From: Ceratobasidium sp. AG-K
Lineage: Eukaryota > Basidiomycota > Agaricomycetes > Cantharellales > Ceratobasidiaceae
Assembly: GCA_037039685.1 (NCBI GenBank)
Contig: JAWNGF010000002.1
Span: 4,340,001 to 4,404,000, forward strand
DNA length: 64,000 nucleotides
Direction of reading: 5' to 3'
Shown: in pieces, positions 19,912 through 29,028 of the stretch
How positions within the stretch are numbered: the stretch's first letter is position 1
Layout: every line of letters starts with the position of its first letter
Notes under the pieces: generated by a model
What the model saw: only the letters and a program-made list of their open reading frames with translations
What the model was told of the DNA's origin: nothing
Databases searched by the model: none
Program-made: the position numbers and the translations under genes

Positions 19912-20354
19912 TGTCACAACCCTAGCCGAGCCTTGGAGGCCAAGTCTCCACAGGCAGTGAGGATGGGGGATGGGACAACAACAAAGGTCAAATGTACGGT
20001 GCTAAGGCCTAAGTGAGTCACACAATGAGTGATGGGGAAAATGACAAGAGAACAAGTCTTGTAGAGACCGGACTTGGGTTGCTGGTATATATACTATCCA
20101 GTGTGGCTATGTACAATAGATAGAAGGCGACAAGGAAGAGAACAAGGAAAAAGCAAGAGTCAGAGAGAAGCGCAGGTGAGACAAAGGAGACAAGATAAGT
20201 TCATGGAGGACAGGGCAAAGAGAAGACATGCCAGGCAGGCATGTCCCATGACCATGGCTTACAGAAAGGTGACTAAATGCTCCAAGGCAAGAAGAACGAG
20301 ACCAAACACAAGGCAAACAGAGCAAAGAACAAGGAAAGAGAAAAGGTCGTGACA
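19912..20354 (-). repeat. 5' LTR of element D (443 bp)
   Basis: TGTCACAACC...GTCGTGACA on the plus strand. Same family as the LTRs at 927/17211 and 55091. Confidence 0.9.
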
Positions 20355-20950
20355 ATATCTTTGTTGCAAACATTTGGAAACTTCATGGCACCCCAAAAGC
20401 AACAGTCTCGGATAGAGGACCCACCTTCAACTCAAAGTTCATCAGACATCTGTACAAACAGTTGGATGTAAAACCCACCTTCAGCACAGCTTACCATCCA
20501 AGGATAGATGGACAGTTGGAGCAGGCAAACCAAGTCATTGAAATCTTTATTAGGGCTTTTGTCGACCATAGGCAAAACAACTGAGTGGCCCTGCTCCCTA
20601 TGGCAGAATTTGCTTACAACAATGGAGTGCAAGCATCCACTGGCAAAACCACCTTCCAGATCTGCCAAGGTTTCAACCCTAGAATGAACATCAGAGAAGA
20701 ATCAGACTATACTGTTCCTGAAGCTGATGCTCATGCGGAATTCCTTTTGAAAGAATACGACAAAGTCAAAGCAGCTCTTATTCTAGCAAATCAGTCCTAC
20801 AAACACTACTTTGATAAAGGAGCCAAAGAACCAGAAGACATAAACCCTGGAGATAAAGTCTGGCTTAATCATCAGAACATATCCACAGACAGACCTTTGG
20901 TAAAACTCTCCCACATAGTCTCGGGCCCTTACAAAGTATTGGAAAAGTAG
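20355..20950 (+). pseudogene. Integrase C-terminal part of element E
   Basis: Begins within the D-D-E core: N-I-F-V-A-N-I-W-K-L-H-G, then S-D-R-G-P-T-F-N-S-K (second Asp), and D-G-Q-L-E-Q-A-N-Q (catalytic Glu). TGA at about 20582 after R-Q-N-N where Trp is expected. Then Y-N-N, and a region up to S-G-P-Y-K-V-L of the GPY module, ending in a TAG at 20948-20950. The sequence differs from the Tf2-like integrases of the other elements here. Confidence 0.8.
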
Positions 20951-21276
20951 GGACTCACACCTTTAAACTGGAATTACCAAAGTTGATGAAGATTCATCCC
21001 ATCCTCCATGTCATGCTGCTTAGAAAATTCCACCCTGATCCCCATGGCCGTGAACCCACTCAACCACCTCCTATTATCTCACAAGAAGGAGAAGAAGAAT
21101 GGGAAGTCAAAGAGATCCTTAACTCCAAGAAAATTTGCTGTCAACTCCACTATTATGTCAAGTGGAAGGGATACTCTCATGCAGACAATTCCTGGCAATC
21201 AAAGGAAGATCTCAAAAATGCTCCTGAACTAGTTGATAAATTCCACAGACTCCATCCCACCACAGCAGGCCCCTAG
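20951..21276 (+). pseudogene. Chromodomain of element E
   Basis: Continues the Pol end after a frame disturbance: L-M-K-I-H-P-I-L-H-V, then P-P-P-I-I-S-Q-E-G-E-E-E-W-E-V-K-E-I-L and Y-Y-V-K-W-K-G-Y with D-N-S-W. This is a classical chromodomain with the aromatic Trp and Tyr positions that in other chromodomains hold methylated histone tails. TAG at 21274-21276 ends Pol, directly before the polypurine tract. No room for an ORF3 is present in this element. Confidence 0.8.
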
Positions 21277-21286
21277 GAGGGGGTAA

Positions 21287-21301
21287 TGTCATGAGCTGGC
21301 T
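21287..21301 (+). repeat. First 15 bases of an LTR of element E
   Basis: TGTCATGAGCTGGCT after the polypurine tract. The rest is replaced by element F and is not found on F's other side. Confidence 0.55.
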
Positions 21302-21757
21302 TGTTGTGAGCCAGCTCCCTCCATCGGTCTTGTCTGTTGTCTTGCCTGCCTATTGTTTGTCTTGTGTGGTGTTTCCGTTTCCATTTGCCGCGTTGCCACT
21401 TTCTTGTGGTTATTCTGTTACTTTGTGTAATGCGGCTGTGCTATTGTATGAGTCATGTCTGTTCATACAGCATGACTCACATGGACACTCCTGATAGGTA
21501 GTCTGCTTTGACTCATGTGGCTGCGCCTTGTATGACTTGGCCACTTTGCATATATATATAGAGGAGCAACAAGCCTGGGATCCCCAGCTTCTTTTGTCTT
21601 GTCAAACATCCCTTTTGAGTGACACTTAGAACCACCCCTACCCATCAGAGCCTACAGACACTTAAGTGTGTTGCGGTTCAAGAGGTCACTTAGGTCTTAG
21701 TGCTGTCCACTCTCCCTTGCGGCTAGTTTCACAGCCACCAAGAAGTAGCTTACAACA
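21302..21757 (+). repeat. 5' LTR of element F (456 bp)
   Basis: TGTTGTGAGCC...TACAACA. TATA-like tatatatata at 21551-21560, then the predicted RNA start at 21586..21597, which has one change (AGCTTCTTTTGT) from the family 12-mer. Confidence 0.9.
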
Positions 21758-21759
21758 TT

Positions 21760-21771
21760 ACAAAACAAGCT
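21760..21771 (+). promoter_or_regulatory. Self-primer binding site of element F
   Basis: ACAAAACAAGCT, two bases after the LTR. Perfect complement of AGCTTGTTTTGT in F's own 3' LTR (35573..35584); one mismatch to the 5' LTR. Confidence 0.75.
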
Positions 21772-21785
21772 TAGCAATCATGTCC

Positions 21786-21790
21786 ATTCA
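21786..21790. repeat. Target-site duplication ATTCA of element G
   Basis: ATTCA, part of the gag start of F (ATG-TCC-ATT-CA), is repeated at 29024..29028 on the other side of G. Element N shows the uninterrupted sequence atgtccattcaggaag. Confidence 0.97.
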
Positions 21791-22247
21791 TGTCGTAAGC
21801 TTCTTCTTGGTGGCTATGAGACAAGCCGTGATGGAGAGTGGACGGCACTAAGACCTAAGTGACCTCTTGAACCGCAACACACTTAAGCGTCTGTAGGCTC
21901 TTGAGGGTAGGGGTGGTTCTAAGTGTCACTCAGAGGGGATGTTTTGACGAGACAAAACAAGCTGGGGTTACCAGGCTTGTCGGTCCGCTATATATATTCA
22001 GAAAGCAGCCGAGTCATACAAGGCGCAGCCACACGAGTCATACATAACAGCCAGTCAGGAGTGTCCATGTGAGTCATGCTGTATGAACAGACATGACTCG
22101 TAGCAAGCACAGCCGCGTTACACAATGTAACAGACAAACCACAAGAAGGTGGCAACGCGGCAGACGGAAATGGGGAACGTAACAACAAGAGGGGAACAGG
22201 CGGGCGAGAACACGGGCGAGTCCGATGGAGTGAGCTAGCTCACGACA
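21791..22247 (-). repeat. 3' LTR of element G (left copy, 457 bp)
   Basis: Next to the polypurine tract (plus-strand cccccctt at about 22253-22260). Two differences from the right copy. Confidence 0.96.
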
Positions 22248-22289
22248 TTACTCCCCCCTTAAGAGTCCGTTTGGGGGACCTGAACAGAC

Positions 22290-23054
22290 CTACTGCACTG
22301 CACAGTCCTTTCCCTTCTTCAGCATATACTCCTCCAACCCTTCCTCGTCCTCCAAGGTCAGGTCGATAGGATTGAAGACGGTATTTCCCGGTTCGTCCGA
22401 GAACTTCTCCCATTCTTCCCAAGTCTCTTCCTTCGTCCAGTCTGCCTTGGACCAGTCCAAGACCCTTTCCTGAGCCTTCACGAACTCCTCATCCCATTGT
22501 CGCACATCGGGCTCTGCCTCTTTCCATGCCGACACGTCAGCCTCCTCTTTCCTCCACCAGTAGGGCTCCCATTCGATCTTCTCCTTCTGGTATCTGCCCC
22601 TCTCCATCCTCCAGTCGCTCAGGTTCTTTTCGTAGTTGGCGTCCCAGGCATCGTTCCATCTAGGTCGGAGTGTTGGCTGCCTTCCGTCGTATCCTGGTAC
22701 CCACTCGCTCGAGTACGCTCCTTCTTGTCCCCATTCAACCACTCCGAGCATGTGGGTTGAGAGGAGAACAACCTCCAAGACCTGGAATGCGGCGCATCCC
22801 TGGCACACGAATATGTCCTTTCGTAGGAGCTGCATGCGTGTTGGCCATTTTTTTCCGACCCACTGGAATTCCCCCAGGTCTGAGTGGAGGACGTCGTCTG
22901 AGGCCCTGAAGTGCATTCTTCCCAAGCTTTGTTGCGACCTCTTGAAGACGTAGAGGGCGGCTCCTGAGTCAAGGATCCTTGCCGTGGCAAAGGCAGGTCC
23001 TTTGAGGACGCGAGTGAGGTTGTTGACAATGGTGGAGCGGGTGGCGGCAGGCAT
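22290..23054 (-). CDS. ORF3 of element G, 254 residues, unknown function
   Basis: Third ORF, -1 relative to pol and overlapping its end. The ATG at 23054 (M-P-A-A-T-R-S-T-I) was chosen because all five copies of the family start there and are then exactly 765 bases long. Visible features: R-I-L-D-S-G-A-A-L-Y-V-F near the N-terminus; W-V-G-K-K-W; C-Q-G-C (C-R-G-C in relatives) at residues 84-87; many Trp residues in an acidic, probably helical second half; and near the C-terminus P-I-D-L-T followed by acidic residues, like a SUMO-interacting motif. No signal peptide, membrane helix or fusion motif, so not an envelope. I do not recognise the family. Confidence 0.8.
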   Translation of the reverse strand: MPAATRSTIVNNLTRVLKGPAFATARILDSGAALYVFKRSQQSLGRMHFRASDDVLHSDLGEFQWVGKKWPTRMQLLRKDIFVCQGCAAFQVLEVVLLSTHMLGVVEWGQEGAYSSEWVPGYDGRQPTLRPRWNDAWDANYEKNLSDWRMERGRYQKEKIEWEPYWWRKEEADVSAWKEAEPDVRQWDEEFVKAQERVLDWSKADWTKEETWEEWEKFSDEPGNTVFNPIDLTLEDEEGLEEYMLKKGKDCAVQ

Positions 23055-26000
23055 TGTAGGGGGCAAAAAAGATTTAAAGCGTAGAGTTGGGAGTGTTTCT
23101 TGGAGTAGTAGCAAGTTTTGCAGATATCTCTACCGGTCGTTCGCTCCCTCCCTTTTATCTTTCCTGGAGCGTAGTTAGATGGCGTGGGAGCTTCGGGGTG
23201 TCGCCGTAGAAGGTCCTTGATGATCTTTGATAGGTGACCAAAATCTTCCGCCCTTTGTTCCGTGTCTTCTTCACTCCCATAGCCCTTCCATCTGACCCTG
23301 TAGAAAAGACCATCCTTTGTCTCCTTCCAGTCCAGAATCTTTTCTACTTCATATTCTTCTTCCCCTTCTTCTGTTATGATCGGCGGTGGTCGGGGTTGGT
23401 TTCGGCTGAACTCTGTGTCTTCTTTGTAAGGGCTGAGCAAGTCGATGTGGAAAACAGGGTGCACCCTCATTGTTGCCGGCAAATCGAGCTCACAAGCGTG
23501 TGACCCTATTCTTCGTTTCACAACAAATGGCCCGTGCTTTTTGTTATCCAGTTTCTTCAATGGTCTTTTTGTTTGAATGTTTTTTCCCAGCAGCCATACT
23601 AGATCTCCTTCTTGATACTCGTTCTTTGACTCTTCTTCTGGGAGCCTTTGGGTTTCCATTGATGCAATTGCTTCGTCGTGGATTTTGCGCCATTTTCCTG
23701 TGATGTTGTTTGCTTCTGGAACCGCCGATTCTTCTGCTGAGATGTTCCACAGTGGTTCCCTCCCGTAGACAATTTCGAAAGGGGAACTACCTGTTACGCG
23801 ATGCTTCTGTAGATTATAGCTGAACTCCGCAATCGGTAATAAGTCCGCCCAATCATCCTGCCGGTAGTTAACAAACGATCGTAGCCAGCCTTCCATCCAT
23901 TGATTGATTCTCTCCGTTATTCCATCTGTCTGGGGGTGGTAGGCAGTACTGAAGCCTGGGCTTGTTCCAATTTTCTCGTAAATGGCCTTCATAAGTTTGG
24001 AATTGAAAGTAGTCCCTCGGTCTGAGATTGTGCTCTTTGGAAAACCATGCAGTTTCCAAACATTTGTGATAAAAAGATTTGCAAGGTCGCTTGCCGTGTG
24101 AGATTCTTTGCAGGGTATGAAGTGCGCCATTCTTGAGAATCGGTCTACCACTACTAAGATGCTATCTGATCCTCTGGATTTTGGTAACTTCACTACGAAG
24201 TCGAACGCTATGTCTTCCCATGGTCCTTTCGGAATTTCCAAAGGCTTGATCGGGACTATTGACTTCGATCCCTTTGTCCGTTGGCAGGTTTCGCAGGATT
24301 CCACATATCTGTTTATGCTTTGCTTCATTCCTGGCCAGAAGTATCTTCTTGATATGAGTTCCAATGTTCTAGCCTGTCCTTGATGTCCTGCGATTTTTGA
24401 GTCGTGATGAACACGCATGATGGCCAGTCTGGATTCCTTATCTTCTGGCACGTAGATCCTTCCCTTGAACCATAATAGTCCCTCGTTGAAATCATAATCT
24501 TTTGCGCTGTGTTGTAGGGCTTTTGGTAACGTTTCCCTTGATTTGCAGATTTCTCTGATTTGTGCCAATCCTTCATCTGTTTCCTGAGCCTCCTTGATAG
24601 TCTCTATGATGTTTGTGTCTACTTGGCCCATGAATCCTTTGAACCTTTCGACAGATATCATAACTTGTTCTGGCGTCGGGATATCCTCATGGTCTGACCG
24701 TCTTGACAACAGATCCGGTTTTGATGACAGGATTCCAGGGCGATATATGATGTCAAAGTTATAGGAAGCAAGTAATTGGTGCCATCTTGCGTGTCGGCGG
24801 TTGAACGTTCTTGCTTCCTTCCAGAATTGTAGGTTCCTATGATCGGTGTAGATAGTGATAGGGTTTCTTGTTCCTTCAAGATAAAGCCTCCAATGTGTTA
24901 AAGATTCTATGATAGCCATAAGTTCTTTATCATGGACGTCGTAATTGAGTTGAGCTTCATTGAAAGATTTTGAAAGATAAGCAATAGGGTGCAAGTAGCC
25001 ATCTTCTTGCCTTTGCGACAGGATTGCTCCCATTGCTACTCCACTTGCGTCTGTTTCCAGGAAGAAAGGCTTGTCCGGGTTTGGATGGCGTAGAGTGGGT
25101 TCCTTGCTGATTTCCGCTTTTAGGGCTTCAAAAGCTTCCTGTTGATCGTTTCCCCATTCCCATTTGTTCTCCTTTCGTGTTAAGGTTGTCAGGGGTTTTG
25201 CCAATCGGCTGAAATTCGGTACAAATCTTCTGTAGAAATTTGCGAATCCTAGGAATGCCTGAACTTGCTTGACCGTTTTTGGTTCCTTCCATTCCTTTAT
25301 TGCCTTGACCTTTTCTTCCTCCATAGAGATGCCCGAATCGCTGATTCCTAGTCCAGTATATGTCAATTTGGTGACAAAGAATTCGCATTTTGGAAGCTTT
25401 GCAAAAAGATTTTCCTCCAGTAAGATCTTTAGTACTTTTCTGACATCCACGGTATGTTGGCTTCTGTCCTTTGAGAAGACTAGGATGTCGTCAATGTATA
25501 CTATGATGCATACGTCGATAAGATCATGGAAAATGTGATTCATATATCTTTGGAAAACGGCAGGCGCGTTTTTCAGTCCAAAAGGCATGACGACGTACTT
25601 GAATAGTCCTTCTTTTGTTCTGAAAGCTGTCTTCCATTCGTCGCCTTCTCTAATTCTGATATTGTTGAAACCCATGCGTAGATCGATTTTGGAGAAAATC
25701 TTTGCGTCCTTGATTTTATCCAGGAGGTCTTCCATTAGGGGCATTGGGAATCTGTCGTCCTTTGTAATGGCGTTAACTCCTCTGAGATCTTGAACGAGTC
25801 GTAGTTGGCGTACTGCCCCTGGGTTTTTGGGATCGATCGGTTTTTTGACAAAGAAGCAAGGTGAGGCAATGGGTGATTTGCTTGGTCGGATTTTTCCCGC
25901 TGCAATTTCTTCATCCAAGTATTCTCTTAGTGCAATTGACTCTGCTGGAGAGAGTGGGATAGGTCTGGCCGGTTTCGGAAGTTCAGCTCCTTCCTTGAAG

Positions 26001-26560
26001 TCGATGGCGCAGTCGTATGGACGATGATCCGGGATTCTCTTGAATTTTTCTTCGCTGAAGACGTCGGCAAATTCCTTGAATTCTTCGGGCAGGTCGTCTA
26101 TTGAGGCCGTTCTTGCTTGAATGGGTTCTGTCCGCCATGATATGTGCCTCGTTTTCCAATCGATTACAGGGTTTGATTCTTCTAACCATTCCAATCCTAG
26201 GATGAGTTTAGTTTCTCCAGTAGGCATAGCGAAGAAGACTTGTTTGAAGGTTCTTCCCTCTACCTCTAGTTCCAGCTTAGCTTTGAAACGTATTTGGTGA
26301 GAGAGTTCCTTCCCCTGGATGCCAATTACTTTTCTAGGAGTGGACAGTTCAATGAGCGGAATGTTGTTGGATCGAGCCCACGAGATATCCAAGAAGTTTT
26401 TTGATGCTCCAGAGTCGATGAGGGTTGGGATAGGTTCTGTGATTCCGGCAACGTTTGCGTAAACAATGGTGGATTCATTTGTCGCTCTAAAGTACATTGT
26501 TTCCGTTGCCGGTTTTTTGGTCTCTCCACACACAGTTAGAGGGAGACCTCTCCTTTTCCC
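22619..26560 (-). CDS. Pol of element G
   Basis: Open -1 frame from the slippery site to a stop at 22619-22621. Domains in order: protease L-I-D-S-G-A (about 26415); RT with catalytic D in S-K-I-D-L-R and an intact Y-I-D-D box; RNase H with T-D-A-S-G, H-D-K-E-L and Y-T-D-H; integrase HHCC finger (H-H ... C-E-T-C); D-D-E core (I-A-F-D-F, S-D-R-G-T-T-F-N, T-D-G-I-T-E-R); G-P-F module; chromodomain with Y-R-V-R-W-K-G-Y (about 23380-23240). All catalytic residues are present. The last ~145 codons overlap ORF3 and are Ser/Thr/Pro-rich; whether they belong to the protein is doubtful. There is no ATG at the start, so it needs frameshifting from gag. Confidence 0.93.
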   Translation of the reverse strand, partial: GKRRGLPLTVCGETKKPATETMYFRATNESTIVYANVAGITEPIPTLIDSGASKNFLDISWARSNNIPLIELSTPRKVIGIQGKELSHQIRFKAKLELEVEGRTFKQVFFAMPTGETKLILGLEWLEESNPVIDWKTRHISWRTEPIQARTASIDDLPEEFKEFADVFSEEKFKRIPDHRPYDCAIDFKEGAELPKPARPIPLSPAESIALREYLDEEIAAGKIRPSKSPIASPCFFVKKPIDPKNPGAVRQLRLVQDLRGVNAITKDDRFPMPLMEDLLDKIKDAKIFSKIDLRMGFNNIRIREGDEWKTAFRTKEGLFKYVVMPFGLKNAPAVFQRYMNHIFHDLIDVCIIVYIDDILVFSKDRSQHTVDVRKVLKILLEENLFAKLPKCEFFVTKLTYTGLGISDSGISMEEEKVKAIKEWKEPKTVKQVQAFLGFANFYRRFVPNFSRLAKPLTTLTRKENKWEWGNDQQEAFEALKAEISKEPTLRHPNPDKPFFLETDASGVAMGAILSQRQEDGYLHPIAYLSKSFNEAQLNYDVHDKELMAIIESLTHWRLYLEGTRNPITIYTDHRNLQFWKEARTFNRRHARWHQLLASYNFDIIYRPGILSSKPDLLSRRSDHEDIPTPEQVMISVERFKGFMGQVDTNIIETIKEAQETDEGLAQIREICKSRETLPKALQHSAKDYDFNEGLLWFKGRIYVPEDKESRLAIMRVHHDSKIAGHQGQARTLELISRRYFWPGMKQSINRYVESCETCQRTKGSKSIVPIKPLEIPKGPWEDIAFDFVVKLPKSRGSDSILVVVDRFSRMAHFIPCKESHTASDLANLFITNVWKLHGFPKSTISDRGTTFNSKLMKAIYEKIGTSPGFSTAYHPQTDGITERINQWMEGWLRSFVNYRQDDWADLLPIAEFSYNLQKHRVTGSSPFEIVYGREPLWNISAEESAVPEANNITGKWRKIHDEAIASMETQRLPEEESKNEYQEGDLVWLLGKNIQTKRPLKKLDNKKHGPFVVKRRIGSHACELDLPATMRVHPVFHIDLLSPYKEDTEFSRNQPRPPPIITEEGEEEYEVEKILDWKETKDGLFYRVRWKGYGSEEDTEQRAEDFGHLSKIIKDLLRRHPEAPTPSNYAPGKIKGRERTTGRDICKTCYYSKKHSQLYALNLFCPLQCLPPPAPPLSTTSLASSKDLPLPRQGSLTQEPPSTSSRGRNKAWEECTSGPQTTSSTQTWGNSSGSEKNGQHACSSYERTYSCARDAPHSRSWRLFSSQPTCSEWLNGDKKERTRASGYQDTTEGSQHSDLDGTMPGTPTTKRT

Positions 26561-28536
26561 GAGTCTTCAATAATTGTTGCCTCTCTTCCTTTAACGCTGG
26601 GTTCCGTTGTTATCCATTCCTTGGACGGGCATTTAAATGAGCGGTGTCCTTCCTGTCCGCACTTCAAGCAGCGGTTGCTTGCTATCCTTGCTTTGTATAC
26701 TTCGTCGGGTAGACGCTTTGTAGAGGATTGACCGCTAGCGGTGGGTTGGGCTGCTTTCTTTCCTGTAGAGGTCTTGATTTGTTGCAATTTCTGATCAATA
26801 GAGATTGCGATTGAAATCCACCTGTCAAGGGAAAGTTCTCGCTCTGTCCCATCTTCATTGATCAGGGTAAGTTTGAAACAAGCTAGTTCGGTCTTTACTT
26901 CAGGCTTCAGTCCTTCCTTGAATTGGTTGATTAGAGCTTCTTGTCCCCAGTTGACGTCAACCAATAAGTAACGGAATTCCGACGCATAGTTTGCTACTGA
27001 ATTGTTCTGTTTGCATTTTCGGATGTCCGATTCGGCTTTAGCCTTTTTGTTAGGGTCGCTGAACTGTTCCATGAAGTGTGCCTTGAAATTTTCCCATGAG
27101 GCGAGGTTCTGGTTATTTTCCCCTTGGTTAAGTGATTGTAGGAGTACTTGTGCCCAGTGAGTGGCAGCTTTGTTGTCGGATTTGAAGTTTGCTAGAGCTT
27201 CGCGAATCCTTTCTTCGTTGGAAGAGTATTGATTGCCTAGGCGTACAAAGTAGCTCTCCATTTGTGTGATGAACATTTCGGCACCTTCCCCTTTCTTTCC
27301 GTCGAAGGCTTCTGGACGAGTCACCTTGGGACGACGTGGTCCACTACCAGTGTTTGGGTTTTCGGTCAGCCGTTGGATTCTTAATTCTAATTCGTCGATC
27401 CTGGTAGATTCCGCATCTGGATGTGGTGGAGAATTTGATCGCCTAGAGGGGATCCCATGCAGGGATGTTTCGTCCATTTCCTCTCACATGTTGTTGATAG
27501 CTTCCTGAACTTCCGTGATTTTGGTAGTGAAAGAGGCTCCTTCCTGTCGTAAGGTTTCTAGTCCTTGTGTTACTGCCTCATTCCATTCAAGTTGTGCTTG
27601 CCTGGTAGTGTTGAGTTCTTCGCGCACATTATTCACTAGTCCTTGGGTGTTGGTAACTTCATTTCGAAGACGGGTTACGTCTTGACCGACTAGAAAGGAG
27701 TTATGTTCGCCATTTCTTGCTGAGTTCAGAATGTCCGTCAGGGTTCCTTGGAGGGTATTGATGGAGTTGTTAAAGATTTGCTGGTTGTTTGCTAGAACCT
27801 GTGTAACCTGTTCTAGGCCACTAAGCCTTTGATCTATAGTGACTCTCATTCCGTCTATAACCCTAAGGGTAGCGTTGTGTCTTCCTTCTAGAAGGTTGTC
27901 TAGGGCATCTAAATTGCTGATTATAGTTCTGCCGCTAGAGCTGGAACTTGAACTTGAGCTTCCTGGGTCACCGGCGCTTTGTTGTACCGGGGCTGATTGC
28001 TTGGAGTAACCTTGCGGGATGTATGGTGGTGCTGGAATCGCTGGTGTAGCTGGCTGAGAAGTTGCAGGAATTGGTCCTGCATTGGTGATAGTTCCTCCAA
28101 TTTGAGGGACCGTAGGGACATTGGGAACGTGTGGTGTAGGAGGGGGTCTAATGGGAACAAGCAATACGCCTCCATGAGCTTCGGGTTGGGGGGAAAAGAA
28201 TTGTCTTCTAGTTCCTAATGACCACAAGGGACGTGATGGCCCTGGAGTTGCAGTTGGAATACGGATTACATCTGGAGTAGGGTCATTCGTGAGATCTCCT
28301 GGTTCTCTATTTGTGATAGTGGGTTCTTCCTCTTGTACCGTTGTCATGTCAGGAATGCCGAAAGCTCCCGGCATTGATGCTTGACTTTGGGGGCGTGATC
28401 GGGCAGGCCCTCCTGCTTGAGTTTGTGCGATATCTTGCTCGTTAAGAGATCCTGTGGGTCTTGCTGCCCGACTGAGTCCTCTTCTTGTTGATATCGCGGA
28501 TGAGGGGCGTGACCCTCCATCTTCTTGAACAGACAT
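26536..28536 (-). pseudogene. Gag of element G, one premature stop
   Basis: ATG at 28536 (M-S-V-Q-E-D-G-G-S), 666 codons like the intact gag of element K. A single TGA at 27484-27486 follows N-N-M where K reads CGA, so one C-to-T change at a CpG made this copy defective. Domains: Pro/Ser-rich N-terminal region, poly-Ser run, coiled coil, capsid-like domain after R-P-E-A-F-D-G-K-K-G-E-G-A-E-M-F, and CCHC knuckle C-L-K-C ... H ... C near 26640-26680. Confidence 0.92.
26554..26560 (-). promoter_or_regulatory. -1 frameshift site of element G
   Basis: On the element strand GGGAAAA, read G-GGA-AAA in the gag frame, a canonical X-XXY-YYZ heptamer. A short stem GGTCTC/GAGACC follows, as in element F. 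Confidence 0.72.
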
Positions 28537-28552
28537 GTTTGTGTGTTTGTTA

Positions 28553-28564
28553 AGCTTGTTTTGT
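28553..28564 (-). promoter_or_regulatory. Self-primer binding site of element G
   Basis: ACAAAACAAGCT on the element strand, two bases inside the LTR. Perfect complement of AGCTTGTTTTGT in the right LTR (plus-strand 28728..28739), about 30 bases after its TATA-like box. Confidence 0.82.
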
Positions 28565-28566
28565 AA

Positions 28567-29023
28567 TGTCGTAAGCTTCTTCTTGGTGGCTATGAGACAA
28601 GCCGTGATGGAGAGTGGACGGCACTAAGACCTAAGTGACCTCTTGAACCGCAACACACTTAAGCGTCTGTAGGCTCTTGAGGGTAGGGGTGGTTCTAAGT
28701 GTCACTCAGAGGGGATGTTTTGACGAGACAAAACAAGCTGGGGTTACCAGGCTTGTCGGTCCTCTATATATATTCAGAAAGCAGCCGAGTCATACAAGGC
28801 GCAGCCACACGAGTCATACATAACAGCCAGTCAGGAGTGTCCATGTGAGTCATGCTGTATGAACAGACATGACTCGTAGCAAGCACAGCCGCGTTACACA
28901 ATGTAACAGACAAACCACAAGAAGGTGGCAACGCGGCAGACGGAAACGGGGAACGTAACAACAAGAGGGGAACAGGCGGGCGAGAACACGGGCGAGTCCG
29001 ATGGAGTGAGCTAGCTCACGACA
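28567..29023 (-). repeat. 5' LTR of element G (right copy, 457 bp)
   Basis: TGTCGTAAGC...CTCACGACA on the plus strand, followed by the ATTCA duplication. On the element strand it carries the promoter: TATA-like tatatatag, then the predicted start at 28739. Confidence 0.96.
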
Positions 29024-29028
29024 ATTCA

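Larger units (their letters stand above)
17530..20354 (-). mobile_element. Element D: Ty3/gypsy element of the A/M family, truncated in the protease region
   Basis: Read on the minus strand: LTR 20354-19912, primer site, leader, gag, start of pol. It ends inside the protease region where the LTR of element A begins, so RT, integrase and the second LTR are missing here. At 20354/20355 the LTR abuts the integrase of element E. D therefore probably inserted into E. Confidence 0.85.
20355..21301 (+). mobile_element. Element E: 3' remnant of a chromovirus
   Basis: Plus-strand fragment that starts inside the integrase core at the LTR of element D. It runs through the chromodomain, a polypurine tract (aggaggggg) and only the first 15 bases of an LTR (TGTCATGAGCTGGCT), where element F begins. 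The LTR start resembles that of element I (TGTCATGAGCTGAC), so E and I may be related. Confidence 0.8.
21791..29023 (-). mobile_element. Element G: nearly intact Ty3/gypsy chromovirus
   Basis: 7233 bp, minus strand. Both LTRs are 457 bases and differ at two positions only. Perfect ATTCA duplication, so a recent insertion. Gag is open except for a single TGA (27484-27486) where element K has CGA. Pol and ORF3 are uninterrupted. It inserted in the gag start of F, an older member of its own family. Confidence 0.96.

Noticed and set aside
27961..28020. The serine run in Gag (G, K, N) as a functional low-complexity switch
   Set aside because: Its length varies among copies and simple-sequence drift explains it; no further sign of function.
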